Position numbers and translations under genes: made by a program
The notes under the pieces: model-generated
Seen by the model: the letters and a program-made list of their open reading frames with translations, nothing else
Told to the model about the DNA's origin: nothing
Database searches by the model: none
Assembly (NCBI GenBank): GCA_002083595.1
Contig: MSXT01000024.1
Span: forward strand, 1-15,964
DNA: 15,964 nt
Reading direction: 5' to 3'
Source of the DNA: Proteobacteria bacterium ST_bin16
GTDB lineage: Bacteria; Pseudomonadota; Gammaproteobacteria; Burkholderiales; Nitrosomonadaceae
Part shown: positions 1 to 6,048 of the stretch, piece after piece
Numbering within the stretch: position 1 is the first letter of the stretch
Layout: every line of letters starts with the position of its first letter

Positions 1-579
1 GATTGGACCAGCGGTTTCAAAGGCCGGGCGCAATTTGTTCTGGTGAAACAATCGCCTGGTATCGGTGACCGTGGTATCGAAGCCGACAACAATGAGAAAA
101 ACCACGACAGTCTGCCGCGCGCGCATCCCATTTTATCCAACTTCACCATTATCGGCCGCAATGATACCGGTGCTACCCAAGGCATCTTGCTACGCCGAGG
201 AACGGCAGGAAATATCTGGAATTCGGTTATTACCGGATCACCGGTTTGTGTGCGTATCGATAGCGCATCGACTTATGTCAATGCCGGTTCTCCAGGCAGT
301 TTGACAGGTGAATTGACGATGCAGAATTCTTTTGCGCAATGCGCCCAGAATTTTGCCGATGGTGACGGCGCTACATTCTCCGTGTCCGATTGGTTCTTGT
401 CTCAATCCGAAAATAAAGCGGAAGATCCTCTGCTGGATGGTTATTTACCCAAAACCGGTTCACCGTTGACATTAGGCGGAGCCGCAGTGAGCGATGCTTT
501 CTTTGATGTGGTCGATTATGCCGGCGCATTCAAGGATGCGAGCCATGATTGGACCAAGGAATGGACCTTCCCGTTTTAA
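1..579 (+). CDS. C-terminal part of a putative secreted beta-helix-like protein (5' truncated by window edge)
   Basis: The reading frame is open from base 1 to the TAA at 577-579 and gives 192 residues. The true start lies upstream of the window. The protein is rich in Gly, Asn, Ser and Thr. It has short repeating beta-strand-like stretches, such as SNFTIIGRNDTGATQGILLR followed by GNIWNSVITG, which resemble right-handed parallel beta-helix (pectate-lyase-like) repeats. The segment GDRGIEADNN resembles motifs I recall from large secreted or surface proteins of this kind. No catalytic residues can be assigned. It ends in an aromatic tail, DWTKEWTFPF, with no membrane anchor or PEP-CTERM signal. 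The beta-helix assignment is an inference from composition and remembered motif style. Linkage to the phosphate genes downstream is positional only, because a terminator and a separate promoter lie between them. Confidence 0.75.
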   Translation, partial: DWTSGFKGRAQFVLVKQSPGIGDRGIEADNNEKNHDSLPRAHPILSNFTIIGRNDTGATQGILLRRGTAGNIWNSVITGSPVCVRIDSASTYVNAGSPGSLTGELTMQNSFAQCAQNFADGDGATFSVSDWFLSQSENKAEDPLLDGYLPKTGSPLTLGGAAVSDAFFDVVDYAGAFKDASHDWTKEWTFPF

Positions 580-598
580 CGAATACCCTTTGGAAATG

Positions 599-630
599 TT
601 GTCTACACTCCCCTCTAATAGTGTAGACAA
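599..630. repeat. 11-bp inverted repeat (hairpin) downstream of the beta-helix gene
   Basis: TTGTCTACACT (599-609) and AGTGTAGACAA (620-630) are perfect reverse complements around a 10-nt loop. It begins 20 nt after the stop codon. No T-run follows on either strand, so it is not a classical intrinsic terminator. It could be an mRNA 3'-end stabilising structure or a protein-binding dyad. Confidence 0.75.
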
Positions 631-744
631 AACCGCTTAACCCAAGCACTTTTGCTGTTGAAGTGTCACAACGATCCGGGAGATCGGGGGCGTTTTGAAT
701 TGGGTTCATATTTTTCTGCTGTTTTCACTTCTTCTCGTAGCACA

Positions 745-788
745 CCTCCCGGACACTGCCATCGGCAAGTTGTCCGGGAGGTTTTTTT
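745..788 (+). terminator. Strong rho-independent terminator upstream of pstS
   Basis: CCTCCCGGACA (745-755) pairs perfectly with TGTCCGGGAGG (771-781). A further inner TGCC/GGCA stem (757-760 with 764-767) is possible, and seven T residues follow at 782-788. It insulates the pst operon from upstream transcription. It lies 165 nt after the stop of the preceding gene, so the transcript it ends has either a long 3' UTR or an unrecognised small RNA. Confidence 0.92.
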
Positions 789-801
789 ATGCGAAATGGG
801 A

Positions 802-835
802 CTGTCATCATCCTGTCATGCCGGCCGGTTAAGAT
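802..835 (+). promoter_or_regulatory. Pho box and -10 element of the pst operon
   Basis: Two direct repeats CTGTCAT lie at 802-808 and 813-819, 11 bp apart, which is the PhoB-binding arrangement (CTGTCAT, 4 bp, CTGTCA). A -10-like TAAGAT sits at 830-835, 10 bp beyond the second repeat. There is no good -35 hexamer, as expected for PhoB-activated promoters where the Pho box replaces it. This predicts a start site near 842, about 37 nt before the pstS ATG, and induction under phosphate starvation. Confidence 0.9.
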
Positions 836-878
836 TTTCTCCGAGACGCGCATTATTGATTGATTGGGAGAGTATAAG

Positions 879-1925
879 ATGAAATTGCAATTCGGCCTGA
901 TGCTTGCTTCTGCGGCATTACTTTTTACTACGCACGCAGGTGCCGCCGATATCACCGGCGCAGGCGCGACTTTTCCCTATCCGGTTTACGCCAAATGGGC
1001 AGATGCCTATAAAAAAGCAACCGGGATCCGGTTAAATTACCAATCCATTGGTTCCGGTGGCGGCATCAAGCAAATCAAAGCCAAGACCGTTGATTTCGGC
1101 GCTTCGGATAAGCCGCTGACAGTCGAAGAGCTGGAGAAGAATGGCTTGATGCAATTCCCCACCGTGATTGGCGGCGTGGTACCGGTCATTAACGTGGAAG
1201 GTATGCAGGCCGGTCAAATCAAATTAACCGGCGCAGTGTTGGCGGATATTTTTCTGGGCAAAATCAAACGATGGAATGATCCCGCGATTGCAGTCTTAAA
1301 TGGTGATGTCAAATTGCCGGATAGCAATATCGCGGTGGTACATCGCGCGGACGGTTCCGGTACTACGTTTTTGTTTACCGATTATTTGAGTAAAGTCAGC
1401 CCGGAGTGGAAAGAAAAAATCGGCGCCGACGCTTCCGTGGCGTGGCCCATCGGTACCGGTGGCAAAGGTAATGAGGGTGTGGCCAATTTTGTGAAGCAAA
1501 TCAAGAATTCGATCGGTTATGTCGAAGCGGCCTACGCGAAACAAAACAGGATGAGTTACGTGCAATTGCAGAATCGCGACGGCGCTTATGTCATACCGGT
1601 TGAAGAGAGTTTCAGGGCCGCTGCGATCAACACGCAGTGGAACAGCGCCACCGGATTTTACGAGATTCTGACCAATAAGCCCGGACAAGATAGCTGGCCC
1701 ATTACCGGCGCTACTTTTGTCCTGATGCATCAATCCCAGGAAAATCCCGAGCATGCATTGGAAGTATTGAAGTTCTTTGAGTGGGCTTATGCGCATGGCG
1801 ATGAAATGGCGCTGGCGCTCGATTATATTCCATTACCGGACGATATCGTGAAGCTGATCGAGGATTCCTGGAGAACCCGGATTAAAGGCAAAGATGGCCA
1901 GGCCATTTACTCCTCGGCTCAATAA
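879..1925 (+). CDS. pstS: Phosphate ABC transporter, periplasmic phosphate-binding protein PstS
   Basis: PstS captures inorganic phosphate in the periplasm and delivers it to the PstCA channel. The 348-residue product starts with a Sec signal peptide (MKLQF..., hydrophobic core about 5-16, cleavage likely near residues 22-23). The mature part has the family's phosphate ligands: T31-F32 in GAGATFPYP, S59 in IGSGGG, D77 in FGASDKPL, and R156, S160, G161 and T162 in HRADGSGTT. These line up with E. coli PstS T10, F11, S38, D56, R135, S139, G140 and T141. I chose ATG 879 because GGGAG (866-870) lies 8 nt upstream; a longer TTG start at 864 would consume that ribosome site. It is the first gene of the pst operon and sits under a Pho box. 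Confidence 0.97.
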   Translation: MKLQFGLMLASAALLFTTHAGAADITGAGATFPYPVYAKWADAYKKATGIRLNYQSIGSGGGIKQIKAKTVDFGASDKPLTVEELEKNGLMQFPTVIGGVVPVINVEGMQAGQIKLTGAVLADIFLGKIKRWNDPAIAVLNGDVKLPDSNIAVVHRADGSGTTFLFTDYLSKVSPEWKEKIGADASVAWPIGTGGKGNEGVANFVKQIKNSIGYVEAAYAKQNRMSYVQLQNRDGAYVIPVEESFRAAAINTQWNSATGFYEILTNKPGQDSWPITGATFVLMHQSQENPEHALEVLKFFEWAYAHGDEMALALDYIPLPDDIVKLIEDSWRTRIKGKDGQAIYSSAQ

Positions 1926-2044
1926 CCCGCGGGAAACTCAAAATCAGAGACGGAATGTTGCTTAATGCCATGCGTAATCATTTTCTGCTAGCGGTTATCA
2001 CAAAAATAAGCCTTACACGCTTGCAATCCGGTGTGGCAAAAACG

Positions 2045-3007
2045 ATGCCCACAACCCATGCGGCAGCAAAATTGAATCGGCAGCGGCTGCTCGACTGGGT
2101 ATTCCGTAAAGCGACCTGGTTTTTTACCGCGCTGGTTTTTGTATTGCTGACAGCCTTATTGCTTTCTTTGCTGATCGGCAGCTGGCCTGCGATACAAACG
2201 TTTGGTTTTGATTTTCTATTCAGTACGCAATGGAATCCGGTCACGGAAAAATTCGGTGCGCTGGTGCCGATCATCGGTACGCTGGTTACTTCACTGATTG
2301 CACTGTCGATCGGAGTTCCGGTGAGCTTCGGTATCGCATTGTTTCTGACCGAGCTTTCTCCGCCTTGGTTGCGCCGCCCCTTGGGAACAGCGATCGAGTT
2401 ATTGGCCGGTATTCCCAGTATTATTTACGGCATGTGGGGCTTGTTCGTATTTGCGCCGTTTTTTGCGAAACATATACAACCGGGCATGCAAAGCACACTC
2501 GGAGAAATGGCCGGAATCGGTTTTTTGTTTGAAGGCGCCGTGATGGGAATTGGCATGCTGACGGCCGGTATTATCCTGGCGATCATGGTGATTCCTTTTA
2601 TTGCTTCCGTGATCCGCGATGTATTCGAGGTGGTCCCTTCGATGCTCAAAGAATCCGCTTACGCGCTCGGCGCGACCACGTGGGAAGTGATTTGGTATGT
2701 GGTTTTGCCCTATACCAAGACTGGCGTGGTAGGCGGCATCATGCTCGGTCTAGGGCGCGCTTTGGGCGAGACGATGGCGATTACTTTTGTGATCGGCAAT
2801 GCGCACCAGTTACACGCTTCTCTTTTCATGCCGGGTAATAGCATTGCTTCGGCATTAGCCAATGAGTTTACGGAAGCCGATGGTGATTTGTACACCGCCG
2901 CATTGGTCGAACTGGGTTTGATTCTGTTCTTGATCACCTTTGTGGTATTAGCTTGTTCCAAAATTCTTTTATTGCGGCTGAAAAAACGCGAAGGCGGGAT
3001 TTCCTAG
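2045..3007 (+). CDS. pstC: Phosphate ABC transporter permease PstC
   Basis: PstC is one of the two inner-membrane permease subunits that form the phosphate channel. The protein has about six membrane segments and the conserved stretch VPVSFGIALFLTELSPPWLR. The permease loop that contacts the ATPase is visible as KESAYALGATTWEVIWYVVLP, followed by GRALGETMAI. With the start at ATG 2045 the product is 320 residues, close to the usual length (319 in E. coli). The frame stays open back to ATG 1955, which would add 30 residues without similarity to known PstC N-termini as I recall them. Neither start has a strong Shine-Dalgarno site, so the N-terminus is uncertain. It lies 119 nt after pstS in the same operon. 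Confidence 0.94.
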   Translation: MPTTHAAAKLNRQRLLDWVFRKATWFFTALVFVLLTALLLSLLIGSWPAIQTFGFDFLFSTQWNPVTEKFGALVPIIGTLVTSLIALSIGVPVSFGIALFLTELSPPWLRRPLGTAIELLAGIPSIIYGMWGLFVFAPFFAKHIQPGMQSTLGEMAGIGFLFEGAVMGIGMLTAGIILAIMVIPFIASVIRDVFEVVPSMLKESAYALGATTWEVIWYVVLPYTKTGVVGGIMLGLGRALGETMAITFVIGNAHQLHASLFMPGNSIASALANEFTEADGDLYTAALVELGLILFLITFVVLACSKILLLRLKKREGGIS

Positions 3008-3013
3008 CGTGAC

Positions 3014-3856
3014 ATGATGATTCCCATTTATACCCGCCGCCGCATCGTTAACGCGATCAACCTGACTTTCTCCGTGCTGGCGATGGCGTTCGGCTTATTC
3101 TGGCTGTTCTGGATTTTGCTGACGCTGTTCGACAAGGGATTGGACGGTATCAGCGTCGTTACTTTTACGCAGATGACACCGTCGCCCGGCGATACCGGCG
3201 GCTTGTTGAATGCGATTGCCGGCAGTTTGCTCATGGTCACGCTCGCGACGCTGATCGGCACACCGGTCGGTATCATGGCAGGTACTTATCTGGCTGAATT
3301 CGGTCAACGTGGCTGGCTGGCTCCGGTTACCCGTTTTGTGAACGATATTTTGCTGTCTGCGCCTTCGATCGTCATCGGCCTTTTTGTTTACACGGTGTAT
3401 GTCGCCAAGGTGGGGCATTTTTCCGGATGGGCAGGCGCACTGGCGCTTTCATTGATTGTTATTCCGGTGGTCGTGCGCACCACCGAGGATATGCTGCGGC
3501 TCATTCCAAACAGCTTGCGCGAAGCAGCAATCGCGTTGGGCGCGCCGCAATGGAAAGTGGTTACGCTGGTGACCTGGCGCGCTTCCAAGGTCGGCATCAT
3601 GACCGGGATATTATTGGCGGTCGCGCGAATCAGCGGGGAAACCGCGCCGTTGTTGTTTACCGCGCTCAATAATCAATTCTGGAGCGCGGACATGAACCGT
3701 CCGATGGCCAATTTACCCGTCGTTATTTTTCAGTTTGCCATGAGTCCTTACGAATACTGGCAGGAATTAGCCTGGACCGGCGCGTTATTGATCACGCTGA
3801 GTGTCCTCGGGCTGAATGTCGCAGCGCGCATTTTCATGCGTAAGCGCGATTTTTAA
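3014..3856 (+). CDS. pstA: Phosphate ABC transporter permease PstA
   Basis: PstA is the second inner-membrane permease and the partner of PstC. The 280-residue protein has about six hydrophobic segments. It also has the family motifs GTPVGIMAGTYLAEFG, LLSAPSIVIGLFVY and the ATPase-contact loop LREAAIALGAPQWKVVTLVTW, followed by ISGETAPLLFTA. It starts 6 nt after the pstC stop at a double ATG (3014 and 3017) with no strong ribosome site nearby, which suggests translational coupling to pstC. The C-terminus ends in a basic MRKRDF, typical of a cytoplasmic end. Confidence 0.96.
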   Translation: MMIPIYTRRRIVNAINLTFSVLAMAFGLFWLFWILLTLFDKGLDGISVVTFTQMTPSPGDTGGLLNAIAGSLLMVTLATLIGTPVGIMAGTYLAEFGQRGWLAPVTRFVNDILLSAPSIVIGLFVYTVYVAKVGHFSGWAGALALSLIVIPVVVRTTEDMLRLIPNSLREAAIALGAPQWKVVTLVTWRASKVGIMTGILLAVARISGETAPLLFTALNNQFWSADMNRPMANLPVVIFQFAMSPYEYWQELAWTGALLITLSVLGLNVAARIFMRKRDF

Positions 3857-3870
3857 AATTAAAAACTCAA

Positions 3871-4650
3871 ATGACTATCAGCTTTTCACCACCCGATGTT
3901 TGCAAAATCTCCATCAACGATTTGAATTTTTATTACGACACATTTCATGCGCTGAAGTCGATCAGCATGCAAATCCGGAAAAATAAAATTACCGCGTTTA
4001 TCGGTCCTTCCGGTTGCGGGAAGTCGACCTTGCTGCGCACCTTAAACCGCATGTATCAACTGTATCCGAGTCAGATCGCTCAAGGAGAGGTTGTGGTGGA
4101 TGGTGTGAATATCCTCGATAAGAAACAAGATCTGAATATGTTGCGCGCCAAAATAGGCATGGTGTTTCAAAAACCGACGCCATTTCCGATGTCGATTTTC
4201 GATAATGTGGCGTTTGGTGTGAAGCTGTATGAATCGTTGAATCGTTACGATTTGGCTGAACGGGTGGAATGGGCGTTACAAAAAGCCGCATTATGGGAAG
4301 AAGTCAAAGATAAATTGAATCAAAGCGGCACCAGTCTTTCCGGCGGGCAGCAGCAGCGTCTGTGCATTGCCCGCACCATCGCGGTGAAGCCTGATGTGGT
4401 GTTGTTCGATGAACCTACTTCCGCGCTGGATCCGATTTCCACTGCACGAATCGAAGACTTGATCTTCCAGCTGAAAGAAGATTACACCATTGCGATTGTG
4501 ACGCATAACATGCAACAAGCGGCGCGCGTTTCCGACTATACCGCTTACATGTACCTGGGTGAATTGGTCGAATTCGGCGAAACCGATTTGATTTTTACGA
4601 CACCCAGACAGCGCGCGACAGAGGATTATATTACCGGGAAGTTTGGCTAG
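3871..4650 (+). CDS. pstB: Phosphate ABC transporter ATP-binding protein PstB
   Basis: PstB is the ATPase that powers phosphate import through PstCA. The 259-residue protein has Walker A GPSGCGKST (45-53), the ABC signature LSGGQ (156-160), Walker B VVLFDE (176-181, catalytic E181), the D-loop SALD and the switch histidine in VTHNM. The region KIGMVFQKPTPFPMSIFDNVAFG holds the Q-loop typical of PstB. It starts 14 nt after pstA. phoU, which often follows pstB, is absent here: the next 308 nt hold no long ORF and the next gene is unrelated. Confidence 0.97.
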   Translation: MTISFSPPDVCKISINDLNFYYDTFHALKSISMQIRKNKITAFIGPSGCGKSTLLRTLNRMYQLYPSQIAQGEVVVDGVNILDKKQDLNMLRAKIGMVFQKPTPFPMSIFDNVAFGVKLYESLNRYDLAERVEWALQKAALWEEVKDKLNQSGTSLSGGQQQRLCIARTIAVKPDVVLFDEPTSALDPISTARIEDLIFQLKEDYTIAIVTHNMQQAARVSDYTAYMYLGELVEFGETDLIFTTPRQRATEDYITGKFG

Positions 4651-4739
4651 TTTATTTTTGAAGTACGAGCGGTAGACATGGAAATTTGATCGCCGGTCAC
4701 AGCGATCGATTTGTGGGCGAAGCAGGTTACCCGACTAGA

Positions 4740-4767
4740 TTTTGTTAGTACAGGTGTACTAACAAAA
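4740..4767. repeat. 28-bp operator-like dyad (13 bp, GG, 13 bp)
   Basis: TTTTGTTAGTACA (4740-4752) and TGTACTAACAAAA (4755-4767) are perfect reverse complements separated by only GG. The tiny loop and long symmetric arms suit a dimeric protein binding DNA better than an RNA hairpin. There is no T-run consistent with termination. It is followed at once by the Shine-Dalgarno-like GAGGAG (4768-4773), an arrangement common in self-regulated operons such as toxin-antitoxin modules. Confidence 0.8.
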
Positions 4768-4782
4768 GAGGAGAAATGCTCT

Positions 4783-4875
4783 ATGTACTTAAGGATTTAC
4801 AAAACTATAATGAAGCACGTTGTTAATGCGGTTATGTATCGATTTTGGGTTTGTAGCATTTTTAGAGTGGCATAA
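4783..4875 (+). CDS. Possible small protein of 30 residues
   Basis: ATG 4783 lies 9 nt after GAGGAG (4768-4773), an ideal spacing, and the frame runs 30 codons to TAA 4873-4875. The product is basic and hydrophobic (MYLRIYKTIMKHVV..., later RFWVCSIFRVA) and could touch a membrane. A second ATG at 4776 gives an overlapping 16-codon frame with poorer spacing (2 nt). I do not recognise the sequence. The evidence is the ribosome site and the dyad directly upstream. It could equally be the remnant of a decayed antitoxin-type gene or not be translated. Confidence 0.3.
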   Translation: MYLRIYKTIMKHVVNAVMYRFWVCSIFRVA

Positions 4876-4958
4876 AAGCGTGTGTGATTAAAGTTGGCTT
4901 TGAGCAGAAATATTAATAGCCAGTTTTTTATAGCAGCCTTAAATTTACGGAGTAAGTT

Positions 4959-5837
4959 ATGAAATTCCAATTGAAAAAGAATTACCTCGCACAAGCAGTT
5001 GCAATTGCTTTGTGCAGTACGTTTGTTACTGCGGCACAAGCTGCACCCGTTACCATTAGCGGTTTTGGCACTACCTTGGCCAGGATTGACGATGCCGGTT
5101 ATTTTTCTCCATCCGGCGCGCTCGGTTTGAGCTTTATGGGCAGAGAATATGTTAACCATGGCACTTTTGCATCCAACTGGTGGTTGAATGCCAATGGTGC
5201 TTCGGTTGCAATCGCTGATGAAGTGACTGGAAGTAATCCATTGAGTTCTTCGGCTTTCGCCATCGGTAGCAGTATTGCGGTCGTTACCAATATAGCGGGC
5301 GGCGGCGGTGGCTGGAGCGTGGTTGAAACGGTAAGTATACCAACGAGCGGTCACGTTGCTGTTAAAGTGCAACTGACCAATAATACCGGCGCTACGGCCA
5401 ATCATGTGCAGTGGGGGGTTGGTATTGACCCGGATCAAGGTGTCCCTGGCGGAGTTGGATTCGACACGACTAATACAATTGATGGATTAGGAAATCTTTC
5501 TTCCGTAACCGCAAAAAGTTTGGATGGATGGGCATTAACGCTGCATAACACCACCAGTGCTTCAGCATTTACGATAGTGCCTTATGTCGATCCTGTTACA
5601 TGCTGCAGTCCGGTTGATCCTGCTGTGATGCTGGCAGCAGCCCAAGGAATTGGTAACTACGGTTTTGCCGATCATTCCATCAATTTGGCATATGATTTGG
5701 GCACAATCGCGAATCATCAATCCGTGAGCTTCGGTTACGAATACGTTATGGCCGTTCCGGAACCGGAAACCTATGCGATGTTGCTGGCGGGTCTCGGTTT
5801 GATTGGTTTCTCAGCACGCCGTCGCAGAATAATGTAA
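4959..5837 (+). CDS. PEP-CTERM sorting-domain exported protein
   Basis: The 292-residue product is exported and likely processed by an exosortase at the cell surface. A signal peptide is clear (basic MKFQLKKN, hydrophobic core to about residue 25, AQA cleavage near residue 28). The C-terminal 28 residues form a PEP-CTERM signal: VPEPET (266-271), a hydrophobic segment AMLLAGLGLIGF and an arginine cluster SARRRR. The middle is rich in Gly, Ser, Asn and Val, suggesting beta structure, and has a CC pair in VTCCSPVD; I recognise no enzyme domain there. GGAG (4949-4952) sits 6 nt before ATG 4959. In bacteria with this system such proteins are usually linked to extracellular polysaccharide. No exosortase gene is visible in the window. 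Confidence 0.93.
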   Translation: MKFQLKKNYLAQAVAIALCSTFVTAAQAAPVTISGFGTTLARIDDAGYFSPSGALGLSFMGREYVNHGTFASNWWLNANGASVAIADEVTGSNPLSSSAFAIGSSIAVVTNIAGGGGGWSVVETVSIPTSGHVAVKVQLTNNTGATANHVQWGVGIDPDQGVPGGVGFDTTNTIDGLGNLSSVTAKSLDGWALTLHNTTSASAFTIVPYVDPVTCCSPVDPAVMLAAAQGIGNYGFADHSINLAYDLGTIANHQSVSFGYEYVMAVPEPETYAMLLAGLGLIGFSARRRRIM

Positions 5838-5859
5838 TCAGCGGTTAATCTGTAATACC

Positions 5860-5898
5860 AAAAAACCACGGAGAAGTCTTATTTCTCCGTGGTTTTTT
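5860..5898. terminator. Bidirectional rho-independent terminator after the PEP-CTERM gene
   Basis: A 16-bp perfect stem, AAAAAACCACGGAGAA (5860-5875) with its complement at 5883-5898 around a 7-nt loop, ends in a T6 run. The A6 at its left end gives a T-run on the other strand too. It starts 22 nt after the PEP-CTERM stop codon and separates that gene from the protease operon. Confidence 0.95.
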
Positions 5899-6048
5899 GC
5901 TTTTCAAGCATGCTGTAATGCTGAATTAAACCTCGTTTCTTCAGAAAAATGCTTCGTCTTTTTGTTCCTGGATTTTAATTCGATTCTGAACCGGTATTTC
6001 CAATCAACCCGCCGGAATGATTGGCTTGCGTTACGCAATGGTTTCTAA

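Larger units (their letters stand above)
4651..4958. other. Intergenic region between pstB and the PEP-CTERM gene
   Basis: This 308-nt stretch has no long gene on either strand. It contains a weak hairpin GATCGC/GCGATC (4688-4693 with 4702-4707, 8-nt loop) followed only by GATTTG, a poor candidate for the pst operon terminator. It also holds a strong dyad (4740-4767) and a mini-ORF (4783-4875), both listed separately. The final 80 nt are AT-rich and probably carry the PEP-CTERM gene promoter, but no pair of -35/-10 hexamers stands out. Confidence 0.7.

Noticed and set aside
864..878. TTG start extending pstS by five residues
   Set aside because: It overlaps the GGGAG ribosome site and adds MGEYK in front of a normal signal peptide; ATG 879 fits better.
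1955..2044. 30-residue N-terminal extension of pstC
   Set aside because: The added residues do not resemble PstC N-termini and the shorter form has the usual length, although neither start has a good ribosome site.
4688..4707. Terminator of the pst operon
   Set aside because: The 6-bp stem has an 8-nt loop and lacks a T-run; too weak to call.
4865..4958. Sigma-54 promoter for the PEP-CTERM gene
   Set aside because: TGGCAT and TGGCTT occur, but no GC element stands at the required distance from the GG.
4797..5438. 213-residue minus-strand ORF
   Set aside because: It overlaps the clear PEP-CTERM gene in antisense, has no recognisable domain or good start, and looks like a shadow frame.
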